64,000 nt of DNA from Myrica gale (taxonomy: Eukaryota; Streptophyta; Magnoliopsida; Fagales; Myricaceae). Shown piece after piece: positions 22,069-33,926 of the stretch (its first letter is position 1; each line of letters begins with the position of its first letter). The notes under the pieces were generated by a model. That model made no database searches, had not been told where the DNA came from, and saw only the letters and a list, made by a program, of their open reading frames with translations. The stretch lies in NCBI GenBank assembly GCA_963930655.1, contig OZ005618.1, positions 23,410,501 through 23,474,500 on the forward strand, in the 5' to 3' direction. A program made the translations under genes and the position numbers.

Positions 22069-25000
22069 ATGGCAAAGCGCAGGTCAAGGATATCAAAGGA
22101 AGAAGCTCAGAGAGATACGCCGGAGGACAGTTCCGCTTCTCCAAGGAAGCGTAGGGTGGTAGTGGCGGGTGATGCTGGGAGTGAGAGCGAGACCGAGGCT
22201 AGGTTAGTAGGAGAGCCTGTCCCGGTGGAGGAGGCGAAGCGACGGTGGCCTAAGCGGTACCAGGGGAAGGTAATGCATTCTGTGGATTTGTATGCGGAGT
22301 TTCTGTTCGCTTGCCGAGAAAATCTTCGACCAGTTTGTAAACTGTGAAGTCCGAATGTTCGACTATAACCAAACCAAGGTCTCTTTGGTCACTGGAACAA
22401 CAGTAGTGTTTTGGTTTTTGGGAGATGAACTTACCTTAAGTGAAGCTGAATGGTCGCATTGGGCATAGCAGAGGGGAAATAAATGATGTATTCAAGAAAT
22501 AACCAATTGGAAATTTCAAAAAAATGTAGTTTTCGAATTATTTTTTTGTTGAAGGATCAAAAGACCGCTCTCTTTTCGTAGAGCTCTCCGAGAGTCTGCT
22601 CTCTTTTCCGTCACCGTGGGTGATTCTTCTCTGTTTCTTCCCTTCTCTCTCTTTGTCCTGTCTCTCTCGTCCTCTTGTGCCTCCTCATTGTCCTCCTTTC
22701 CTCCGTCCCTTTTTGTCTACTGTCTTTTTACCCTTGCCACCACTCCCCCTTGTCTCTATCTGTTAGACTCTCAGTCCTCTTCTTCTTTTCCTTGCATATG
22801 TCTGGGTATCTGCTTTGTTGCTCAGAGGACGTCAAGTTAGAAGGAGGATACTTGTTTCCCACCTTGTTTTCCATCCGACATATTAACCTCACAGAGATAA
22901 AGATTAGAAGGATCCATTGACTACCTTTTGTTTTTATGTAACAAAGACTATAAATAACTTTCAGTGGTTAAATACCAAAGGAACGGGAGTGAATCTATTC
23001 TTTCTTCAATCTTGTAGTACACTATCCCATAGATGAAATTCACCTCACAGAAACTGAACTAGTGAATTTAAAAATTATCTTCATTGACGTTCTCCGCTTC
23101 CAAGCAGAGTAAGGGTGGGTTTGTTTTGTAAAATTTTAGTGTTGTTAAAATTTTAGGTATTGAGTTTAGTGAAAAAGTAAAGAGATAGATAATTTTTTTA
23201 TATTTTTTGTAGTGAAAAGTAATGATTTGATGGGGAGAGAGAGAGATTATATTGTAATATTTTATTGTGTTAAAATTTTAGAGGGTGTAAAATTTTACAA
23301 CGCAAACGCAGCCTAATTATGCTAACTCTTTCATTTCTCTTATACTCACGCCCATCTAAACTGTATTAAGCTTCTATGTTTATTTCAGAAGAAGCATCTT
23401 TCTGGGACGAAAACATCAAATGAGTAAGTCTTTGACGGAATGATTTTTTTTTTTCCAATTATTCGCCTACTTTTCTTTATGTAAAGGATTGTTTGTATAT
23501 TTCCAACATTTTTCATGGTTCTATTTCGATATGCATCTATGTCTTTATTACTATCGTGCTGTCTTGCTGTTAGTATCATTTTCCTTTTAATGGTTGTTTT
23601 CTTTTTTGAATCGAACATTATTCTTTTGTCTCTTGTAGTAAGGATGATTCTGAGCAGACTATTCAAGCTCGACGCCACTACACTCAGGCGGAGGTTGATG
23701 GACAGATCATTTATGACCTTCACGATGATGCCCATGTTAAAGTGAGTGAAAATTTTCAATTGTTATTTATGATCCCGTAGGAATATGTTCTAATTGTTTT
23801 CTGACTGCTTACATGGTGAAGTCGATACTTGAAAGGTTGACACCCTTCTGACTCTTAGGATAGTTGGACATCTGTTACGTAGTTGAGACAAGGCAACGTC
23901 AATAGAGATTAGACTTTATATGGTTCCCATTGGGCCTTGTGCCAAAGTTAAATCAGAAACTTTGATCTTTAGACTTACTTTTTTGGGAGTTTCCAGCTAG
24001 TTGTGTCGCTAGTTGTCTCACTAGCAATGAACCTAGACCACCAGTTGTTAGTGTTTATTAATTGATTCAACAATCTCAGATGTTCAAAACTAGCCCTCAA
24101 ATTTCCCAAGCTCTTGTATCTGGAAATGAAACTACATTGCTGCAATTGGTGTGCTGCGGTCGTTGGTATGGTGTAGTTTGGCTAATCATTTAGGAAGGGC
24201 TAATATCGATTAGGTGTTTGAGCTTAACTCGAATTATTGTAACAAAATTTGAATTTGGCTCAAGATCAATGAAAGTAGTGTTTTACTAAGGCACACACAT
24301 ACATTGTATATATAACGGCCTAAGAAAGCACTAACCAAATATGCATCTAACTTTGAAAGAATAAGTCAATGTTGTTTTTAAAAGCGTATTTAATCATTAT
24401 ACGGTTCAATTTTAGCTAGTAAGGTCCCAAATGAAACTTGGCTCTTATATAGCTCACTATTGATTTCTATTCCTATTTAACTCCATGTCTGACTCGAGAT
24501 ATCACAACCTTCTCTCTTGAAACTCTTGATGTCTTTGCCAAGATCTACCAAGCCGACACTAGTGATTATTAGGCTTGCTTTGGTTCCATATGTAGTGCTT
24601 CCAAGAACAACTAGCCATATTTGCACTTAATTTCAAAAGGACTAGTCAAGATTGTTCTTGAAACTCCTTGAAATTATTATAAAATCCAATTTCACATAGT
24701 AAGCTTCCAATGTGATGATTGACTCTTATAGAGCTCATTTGTCATTCTTCCTCCTCTCTCGCTCCTTGTGGATTTTAGGATATTACATTTATAATACTTA
24801 TTTATACTCCTATAGCTCATAAAATCTCAAATCACTCATTACTATTACTCATACATATAGTGTATAATTAATAACTCCAATCGGAACTAAAAACGAGTCT
24901 AAACTGAATTAAGTAGAGTTTGAGGGAACTTGGCCAAGTTAGTATGTGAGCTAAAATTAGTGTTCAAATTAGACTCAATTATCTAATGAACTGAATTCGA

Positions 25001-28000
25001 TCTGAGCTTAGCTGAGTCAAACTTTAGCTATTAATGAGAAGGTTTTTTCGTTATGGACCGACTTCTAAACCTTTGGTTTGACTTTTTTGATCTATCACAC
25101 TTAAACAAGAATGGCTGTCATAGCCAAAATGTTGCCATTCAGACATTCCCCAAAACATCACTGCTTACTATCCCATTGCCTTGAATCTCCCGGACCCTTT
25201 TCCGAATACAATCTTTGCAATCCTTCTTGGTGACTGTCACCTGTAGTGGGTACAACTCCTCTGAATCCTGACCTTGCTTTCTCACAATTTCCAAACATCC
25301 ATAACACAACATTTGCCACCATGAACATTGAGACCATCTTGTCGCACCTCCATCATCAAAATCACCAAAATGAGTAATAAACAGAGTTAATCAATGAACG
25401 GAGGGAAGGATCAACTAGGTTTAGTTGAATGTCATTTGGGTCAGGTTTTGTCATATCATCAATCTATACCTGAAAATTGACATGATGTAGGGGAATTGAT
25501 TTTGTAACATCCAAAACTGCATTATGCTGCTGGATTGTCTTGAATGGACTTTATTGATTGGTTTGGTTATGTTACAAGGTCATTCCTTGACTTGAATTTG
25601 AATTAGAGTGTTCATAAATTTTCTATATTAGTGTCCTTTTTTAACCGTTATGCATGAAAAATAATCATTATGTGATCTTATGTGTTTTGGGTATCTTGTC
25701 CTTAGGCTGGTGAAGGGGAGCCCAATTTCATTTGTAAGATTGTGGAAATGTTCGAGGCTGTTGATGGAGCTCTTTATTTTACAGCACAATGGTACTATAG
25801 AGCTCGAGATACCGTAAGTGCCATTTTAACTCTTATATTGTGTGTTCAACTTCCAACTTGGCAATGCCTAATCCTTCACCTAATTTTTCTGTTTCTCAGG
25901 TCATTAAAAATCTCGATAATCTGATTGACAATAAGCGCATATTCTTCTCAGAAGTTCAAGATGATAACCCCTTGGATTGTTTAGTTGAGAAACTAAACAT
26001 TGCGAAGATTCCTTTGAATGTATGAGAGCAATTCCTGTAGTTATATTTTTGGTTTGGTTTTTGATTTCATGAGTGTTATATAGTGTGTACATAACTAAAG
26101 TTCGCTTTTTTCAGGTTGATTTGGATGCCAAGAAAAAATCAATTCCAGATTGTGACTACTACTGTGACATGCTCTACTTATTGCCGTACTCTACATTTGT
26201 TAACCTTCCAGCAGGTTGAAGTTTTCTCTATATGATCAATCGTTCTTGTGTTTGAAAAGTGTAAAGGCTTCATTTTTGTTTCTTTTAATTGCGTTTTTTC
26301 CTTCTGATAAACTTGCAGATGATAGGCACGCGGGTAGTGAGACATCATCAACAATTTCTAGTGAGGTTGAGCTTGAAGAGGTTTTTCAAGTTAAAGGGCA
26401 TCACAAACCAGAAGTGACATTGCTAGACCTTTACTCAGGTTGCGGTGCTATGTCAACTGGATTGTGTCTGGGAGCAAAATTGTCTGGCCTAAATCTTGTG
26501 ACGGTAAGTGCTGTGTTTTTTGTCATATAAAGATATTGACTTGTCTTAGATTACCAATTTTTATCTACCTTTCTGTTTTATTTTTTGATTTTTATTTTGA
26601 GTGACAACTTGTGTTTTCTTTTTTAGAGATGGGCAGTTGACTTGAATGAGTTTGCTTGCGAGAGTCTCAAACTAAACCACCCAGAGACAGAAGTAGGTTT
26701 TTATAATCTGTTTTTCCTCTTTTGATTATGAGCCGTTCATGTTTTAATGCAAAATTCTTATTTTAGCTTTAATCATTGCTAAACAGGTTAGAAATGAATC
26801 TGCTGAGGATTTTCTGTTGCTGCTGAAGGAGTGGGAAAAGTTATGCATTTATTTTTCTCTAGTTAAAAGTGATTATTTTCCACAAGACTATTCAGATCTA
26901 TTTGGAACGGAAGATGATGATGATGGGAGTGGCAGTGATGATAGTGAGGGAGAAGAAAATGTTGAAGTGTTTGAAGTTGAGAAGATACTGAAAATATGCT
27001 ATGGTGACCCTAAAGAGACAAAAAAGCGTGGATTATATCTTAAGGTATCTGATTTGTTGCTTTGATGTTTCTGTTCTTATTTCTTTACAACAACAATCAA
27101 TAGCCCTTGATTTGTTTAGTTGGGAAAACCAGAATGCTAATAGTGGATTCTTTCTGTAAACTTGAAAAGGGGGACCCCAACTGAGATTGGATGTATGTAT
27201 CCTAGAAATGTTGTCCACAAAGTTATGCCAAAACTATTTCTATAGTTGAATCTAATTTTACATGGCACAAGGCATAAACATTGCTTTCTTGACTTCGTCA
27301 ATATTTTAAAGTTAAAGTTTCTTGTCTGATGTTTGTTATCTTTTGGTGAAACTAAAATGATCTTAAAATATGTGCACTTTCTATAATAGCAAGAAATTGT
27401 TGATCACACAGACAATCTAGAAAATTGTGATAGCTCTGTACATATACGTTCACTTGGATGTCCCTTATATTTTATTGAGTAGTTGTGGTGTATAGTGATT
27501 GCAGGACAAACTCACACTGTATGATTTTCGTATCTCATTGTCCATGCATATGCTCCCCCAATGTAGTTACACTAGAGTTAGAATTTAGCAGACAGCTCTA
27601 AGATCATGAGTCTGGAAAATGAACTGTTGGTCTTATCATTGCCTTTGGCTCATGTCATGCCATATCTTAAATGTAGGTTTCTTGGAAAGGTTATGGTGCT
27701 GATGAAGACTCTTGGGAGCCAATTCTGGGATTGGGGTATGTCACGTAACTGAATCCTCTTTATTTTTATTTTTTGTTTCTTAAATCAAATATCAAATATG
27801 CTTTGACATTCATCTCTTTATGCATGTAGATATCTTATGGTATGGTCTATTTAACAGTAATTGCAGGGAAACTATAAAAGCCTTTGTCACTCATGGTTAC
27901 AATTCAAAGATCTTACCTTTACCTGTAAGTTTGTTCTATCTTCGGTTACAACTCTGACTGGTTATTCCAACATAGATTATTTTCAATAGTTTCACTATGT

Positions 28001-31000
28001 GTGTGTGTTTTTTTGTTTTGTTTTGGTAAATCTTATAGGGAGTCGTCGATGTGATATGTGGTGGACCTCCTTGTCAAGGTGTAAGTGGGTTTAATCGGTT
28101 CAGGAATAAAGAGAATCCATTGGATGATGAGAAAAATAAGCAACTTCTAGTTTACATGAATTTAGTTCAACATCTGAAGCCCAGATTTGTTTTGATGGAA
28201 AATGTCGTCGACATTATAAAGTTTGCGGAAGGTTTTATTGGACGATATGCATTGGGTCGTCTAATAGGGATGGACTATCAAGTCCGTATGGGAATGATGG
28301 CAGCAGGGGCATATGGCCTTCCACAATTTCGTATGCGTGTTTTCATCTGGGGGGCCCGTCCTACAGAGGTATGTTAATCGTACTATTTTTATTCAACGTA
28401 ATTGTCCTAATATATTGTCATGCCAATATGTTGTTTATCTTGGCAGAAGTTGCCTCAGTTCGCACTCCCCACCCATGATGTTGTCGTAAGGGGGGTTATT
28501 CCCGTTGAGTTCGAGGTATCAGGAGTTACCCTTTTGTGGACTAAAATTTGTCTTCTTCATATTTGGTTGGGTAATACATACGACTATTTACCTAATGATA
28601 CAGATGAACACTGTTGCTCATGATGAAGGCCACAATCTTAAGTTGGAAGGAAAACTTCTACTTACTGATGCAATTTCTGACCTGCCAGAGGTATGTATAT
28701 GTTATGTTTTTCTGCTTAACTTGTTGGTTATATGATTCATGTTGATTTTTGTTTCATTCAGGTCGAGAACAATGAAGACCAGGACGAAATTTGCTATGGT
28801 AAACCTCCCTTGACAGAGTTTCAAAGATTTATTAGATTAGGTAGAGATGGTAAGATTCTTTTTTCATTCTTAAACTTTTGCAATTCAGGACTAATTTATT
28901 ATACTTGGTAACTTTCATTTCTGGAAATGAATTACTTCTCCGTGAATCAATAATAGATTCTTTTTGCTGTTGGTCGTGGTGTGAATTCTACTGTGGTATT
29001 TGGACATTCTGTATTGTGGAACATATTACACTGAGCTTGTCACTTTGAATGAATTTTCGAACATGTTCATGGTACATACACGTCTTATGTTGGATTAGAG
29101 GATCAACAGTCACTTTTGACCAATTTCCTTTAAACTACTTATGAAAGAAGAAATTACACGTTTTTACCATAGAGGATCACTAAGGCTGCGTTTGTGTTAT
29201 AAAATTTTACACCCTCTAAAATTTTAACACAATAAAATATTACAATATAATCTCTCTCTCCCCCATCAAATCATTACTTTTCACTACAAAAATATAAAAA
29301 ATTACCTCTCTCTTCACTTTTTCACTAAACCCAATACCTAAAATTTTAACAACACTAAAATTTTACAAAACAAACCCACCCTAACTTTGTTATGTGAATC
29401 TCAGAGATTTGACCATTAAAATTGAAACTTCAAATTGTTATAACTTGCGCTGTGAATTTTAGAGATCTGACCATGAAGATGGATAGAAAATATATGGTAG
29501 AGCAATCTTAATAATCAAATTGTAACTGAAGGTGCACATTGCTATCGTTGTTTAAGGCAATAGGACAAGGTTTGAAATTTTGGTATCATGTTTACAAAAT
29601 AGGTAAAGTTTGGGTGTGCAAGTGTTATTCCTCCTTATATGTAAAACACTTCAATTATCTTCGATTATTGTGTAAGACTTCGTTTGGTCAACTCATCTCA
29701 AATTTGTATATAGCAAGAGTCTACTAGTTTATTTTTTTGATGACGAGGAAATTCCCCAAAGCCGGACCCTTTTGGCCCAACCCTGAAGTACAAACCCCGG
29801 CCCCCTGGACCGACCCCACAACCCAGGGAGCAGGTAAGTCAAGGGCGATAATGGGGGTGTTGGGGCTCGAACTTGGGACATGTTAGAACCCAAGCCGAAG
29901 CCTTACCACCACACCAAACCCTTGGGGGTGTCTACTAGTTTATTCTTTGGTGTTCTTTTCTTTTAACATCAATATAACTCTATAGACCCTATAGCAAAAG
30001 AAAGTTTCCAATGTAGTATTTCATCCGCTGCTTTTATTCTTTTCTGAATGTTATTTCACACCGTGGAACTTGGTAAATAATTCCAACTCACAGTATGGAG
30101 GGACTTTTCCTTGCAGAATTGCTGGGTTCTTCTCCAAAGGCCAAAGAATCTGAACTTGTGCTCTATGATCATCGTCCACTAAAATTGAATGAGGATGATT
30201 ATGAACGTGTTTGCAGGATCCCTAAGAAAAAGGTGTTTCGCTTTTTTTTTTCTTATTGTGGAATAAATATTATTTGCACTTTGATTGAAATCTTCGTGGC
30301 GTTCTGTCAATAAGTTTGGTGAAGTTGACTTTGTATTAGGGAGCAAATTTTAGAGATTTACCTGGTGTTCGTGTCCGTCCTGATAAAAAAGTTGAATGGG
30401 ATCCTGACATAGAGAGAGTTTACTTGAAGTCAGGAAAGCCTTTGGTAGTATTTCTCTCCAACACTTATTTTATAGTGGTTATTCCTTCTGTCAGTTTGTG
30501 GTGATGAGTCTTATTGATGTCCTGTGTATGTGTAGGTACCAGATTACGCAATGAGCTTTATAAAAGGCTCATCATCTAAGTAAGTGTTTGTCTTTGCTAA
30601 ATGAAAAAAAAATAGTTTCAAAATTCAAAACCATAGTTTACTGGTTTTTTGTTGGTGACACTTGATTTACCATTTGATTTGCTTTCCTATATTCTTGTTT
30701 TGAAATTTTGCAGACCTTTTGCACGTTTATGGTGGGATGAGACTGTGCCAACCGTAGTTACACGCGCAGAGCCTCACAACCAGGTGAACTATTCCTTACC
30801 TTGTTGAAGAGTGAATGATGTAGATGAAAACAATTCTCAATGGCTAACTTATATTCTCTCTTCACAGGCAATCTTACACCCTGAACAAGATAGGGTGCTA
30901 ACAGTACGCGAAAATGCCAGACTTCAGGGTTTTCCAGACTATTACAAGCTCTGTGGGCCTGTTAAAGAGAGGTATCTATTTTAACAACTATATCTCATGG

Positions 31001-31838
31001 TTGAGGGAAATAATTGAAGTAGGTGTTTCCATTATGATTTTCATTAGTTCAGAGGACCAACTGGTGCTTTGTATTGCTTTATGAATGTCACGTATCTCCA
31101 TCATCCTTGGCATTTTTTTACAGATAGTGTTGTTGCTTTCAATAGAGATATTAAGAGGATAGACGGCATAAAGTATCATTTGATTAGAGAATCTGCGGCA
31201 AGTATATGTTCTTAACGTTTTAGTCTGAATAAGTAGGCAAGTACAAGAATCACGAATATTTCGATTATTGTCACATCAACTCTGCCTGCTGAATTGTAAA
31301 TATGTGAGTCGGTTGGAAAAAACTGCACAAATCATGTGTGCTTGGTTCATTTTAGGCTTAATTAGTAGATTAGTCCATTAGTCTTTAAATATGTCTGGAT
31401 TCTAAATTGGTCCTTGGGAATTCTTTTGGTGGCCATTCTATCAACTCGGTTAGCTCTGTTAACAGAATTATTCTCACATGGTTACCAGTTTGAGATTCAA
31501 TTATACTCTACAGTTACCAGTTTGAGATTCGGCTATACTCTAGAGACTAGTAGATTAATTTAACCTTCATTTTTCTCGACTATAGAACTCTGAGGCATCA
31601 TGTGCTGTGAATTTATAGACTACCAATGTTGGTTTTTAAGTCCCTTTTCTGACATTGTTGCAGATACATACAAGTTGGGAATGCTGTTGCGGTTCCTGTT
31701 GCTAGAGCATTGGGTTATGCATTAGGTTTAGCGTGTGAATCTTCAAGCACGGTTGACGGACCATTATTTACACTGCCTCCAAAATTCCCCAGTATTTTGG
31801 AACGGTATTCTTCTGCAACATCTGAAGATGATTCTTGA
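22069..31838 (+). CDS. CMT3: Chromomethylase, CMT3-type DNA (cytosine-5)-methyltransferase
   Basis: Twenty-one coding exons: 22069-22269, 23389-23423, 23639-23741, 25706-25813, 25900-26019, 26115-26214, 26319-26503, 26627-26692, 26787-27044, 27677-27735, 27858-27924, 28039-28368, 28447-28515, 28604-28690, 28762-28849, 30094-30232, 30340-30444, 30536-30579, 30714-30783, 30868-30971 and 31664-31838. The product is about 837 residues. A basic head is followed by a BAH domain (about 80-215), methyltransferase motif I ([13 protein letters not shown] from 259), an embedded chromodomain (FEVEKI through [13 protein letters not shown]), catalytic PPCQ with Cys446, the ENV motif at 488, and C-terminal motifs ending [15 protein letters not shown]. 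The family binds H3K9me2 and maintains CHG methylation on transposons. Every junction is in phase except exon 15 to 16, which is one base short. That could be a missed micro-exon or non-canonical site, an assembly slip, or a frameshift costing the C-terminal third. Confidence 0.9.
23113..23313 (+). mobile_element. Tourist-like (PIF/Harbinger) MITE, copy A (CMT3 intron 2)
   Basis: A 201-bp element with TAA on both sides (23110-23112 and 23314-23316). The inverted ends are GGGTGGGTTTGTTTTGTAAA and, reversed, GGCTGCGTTTGCGTTGTAAA. A three-base TAA duplication with G-rich ends is the PIF/Harbinger pattern. It is near identical, in the opposite direction, to 29184-29381. Confidence 0.88.
24300..24787 (-). 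mobile_element. TRIM family 1, second copy (CMT3 intron 3)
   Basis: Read on the minus strand, this matches the element at 8443-8918. Two direct repeats (about 24591-24787 and 24300-24512) share phrases such as AAGGACTAGTCAAGATTGTTC. They flank a core of about 80 bp that contains the same GATGTC and TTG words. It is noncoding and diverged, so old. Boundaries are good to about 10 bases. Confidence 0.6.
29184..29381 (-). mobile_element. Tourist-like (PIF/Harbinger) MITE, copy B (CMT3 intron 15)
   Basis: A 198-bp element flanked by TAA (29181-29183 and 29382-29384). It is the reverse complement of copy A with only about a dozen differences. Both sit in introns of the same gene, about 6 kb apart. 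Confidence 0.88.
29734..29929 (-). mobile_element. tRNA-derived SINE, copy 2 (CMT3 intron 15)
   Basis: Flanked by 15-bp perfect repeats GTCTACTAGTTTATT (29719-29733 and 29930-29944). On the minus strand it reads CCCCCAAGGGTTTGG at the head, CAAGTTCGAGCCCC as the B box, CTCCCTGGGTTGTGGGGTCGG in the body, and ends in a short A-run. It is the same family as 17116-17340. The A box is degraded and the copy is about 30 bp shorter. Confidence 0.9.
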
Positions 31839-33926
31839 TTCTTTTGTGTGAACTGACATTGTATTTTTAGGATTATTTATTCCATCTAGGGAAATGAAAA
31901 TGCTTCAATAGCGTTTTTTAATGTATTTTCTTCCTCGTACCCAATCTAAGTTCAATTGTGTTCAATGCCTTTCTCCTTGCTATGAGGTAAATGCAGGTTT
32001 TATTCTGTTCTTGTGTCTTTTGGTGTTGCCAAGTAAGATAGGATATATTCGTTTTCACACTTTTTTCAAGATTTTAAGTATATTCACAAAATTACCACGT
32101 AACATATTCAAAATTCAAACACAAACATTAATACATTTTACACAATCTCCAACAATTTTTTAATTTTTTATTCAATATAAATTTTCTTTCTATATTTTCA
32201 CATAACTTCAATACTTTTTTATTAAACAATTATATCAAATCATTTCTCTCTCGACTTTCTACAAATGCCGATAAAATACTATTCAATATAAATATTCACA
32301 ATTTTTTTAAAATCCTACATTTTTACTCGAAACTTAGAAAGAAAAAATAATAATTCCTTTGACGCAAAAAAGCATAGGGGCTTGAAAAATTGACTCTCCC
32401 TTCCCAGTCTAATATGAACACAGGAGTTATCCTCGTTCAAGATCTTGAGCAGTTATCTACAGTAAAGACCTTTTCCTGTTTTAGGGTTTTCCAATTCTTA
32501 CAGAGAATGATTCATGAATGAATGAACAAGCAAATTAGGGTTGTTTAGTTATTATTAAATAAATAAACATTTTAAGCTAAATAAAATCTACATAAAAAAA
32601 ATTCCGATTTCAGCTGTTTCCGCCAATGCTGTGTCAATATCTCTAGTAATCAGAAAAATCCCCGAGAACAGGTATTTCGGTGGCGGTACCGGAAGCGGGG
32701 AAACTGGAATTTTCCGGTTCCATTGAATCATATCTTTATGGAAATTGCTATCCCATCTTACCAGGAACTCATTTTCGAATCCATGTATGAAAAAAAAAAT
32801 TATTAGCAAGAAACTACAACCATCTTCATTTCATTGCAGCAAATTGGATTGAGTTCTCATAGACAAGAAAAAATTTCGAAAGAGAGATATCACAGAACCA
32901 TATAGAATAGGATTTGAGCTCATTTTGGACCGGGATCTGGTCTGCTGGTAACCGGGAAAGGAGGCAATCGGAGCACAGCTTCCTCCGTCTCCATGGGGTC
33001 CGATCGAAGTAGCTACCACAAAGAAAAAACATAAATTCAAACAAAATTTATCCACAAATAAATTCAAGTTACTACCTCTCTTTTAAAACTAAACTCTCCG
33101 GCAGAGCTGGGTAACGGTACTACCGGAGCCAGAATTTCCGGTCCGGCAAGTGCCGGAATTCTGGAGATCAGAGAGAGTCGAGAGTGAGGGAAGAGAGAGT
33201 TGGAGAGACAGAGCCGAGTGTCGTGAGTAAGAGATCGGGGGGGTTAAAAAAGACCCGGTAGCGGAATTCCGGGAGGTTTCGGCGGAATAACCGCTTCCGC
33301 CATTTAGGCGATATCGCCTACCGGCTCCGGTTTCCACCAAAACCGAAAAGCCATTGTCAGAAAAGAGCTATAAAGGCTTTACGGATGAAGAACTTTATAT
33401 AAAGAGAGAGAGAGAGTACTGGATCTCGGAGGACAGGCTTCGTATCGTCTTGAGCGGGTCTGAAAGGGGGTTTCGGTTTGTGGGGTTTCTCCGAACTGCT
33501 TTGGATACTGCTGCTGTTGTTCTTGTGGCTGGTGGTGGTCGGTTTGATCGAAATCTTCGAAGCCTTCATTCTGCGCTCTCTCTCAGTCAAAGGGAATGCA
33601 CGCGTAAGACTCTCCAGCCCACTCTCTCTCTGCTTTCACAGTGTTCATATCATGGGCTCGGTAACCTCTCCTAATACTCCTATACAGATTCGTTACGAAA
33701 AGTAGGATTTTTTCAAACTCGTTACCAAAGTAAGTTTTGCCCGAATGGATATCGTCGTCGGATGTGGCCCGAATGCTGTCAAACTGGACCGTGTGTCGGG
33801 CCGGGTCAGCTCATGGACTAATTGTGGCATTCGGGTGGGTTCCATTCGCGATATGAACAATATTTTTACTTCAACCTCTAATAGAACATCAGTTATCGTT
33901 AATAAGATGAGTTTGAGGCTTATTCG
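31839..33926. other. CMT3 3' flank and repeat-rich spacer
   Basis: Probable 3' UTR to about 31950, then AT-rich text to 32350. From 32620 to 33350 are scattered CCGG-rich pieces (TTTCCGGTTCC, CGGTACTACCGGAGCC, TACCGGCTCCGG) like the subterminal arrays of the hAT element at 20361, suggesting a degraded relative. A GA-run lies at 33404-33415. Small frames here lack protein-like features. Confidence 0.4.
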
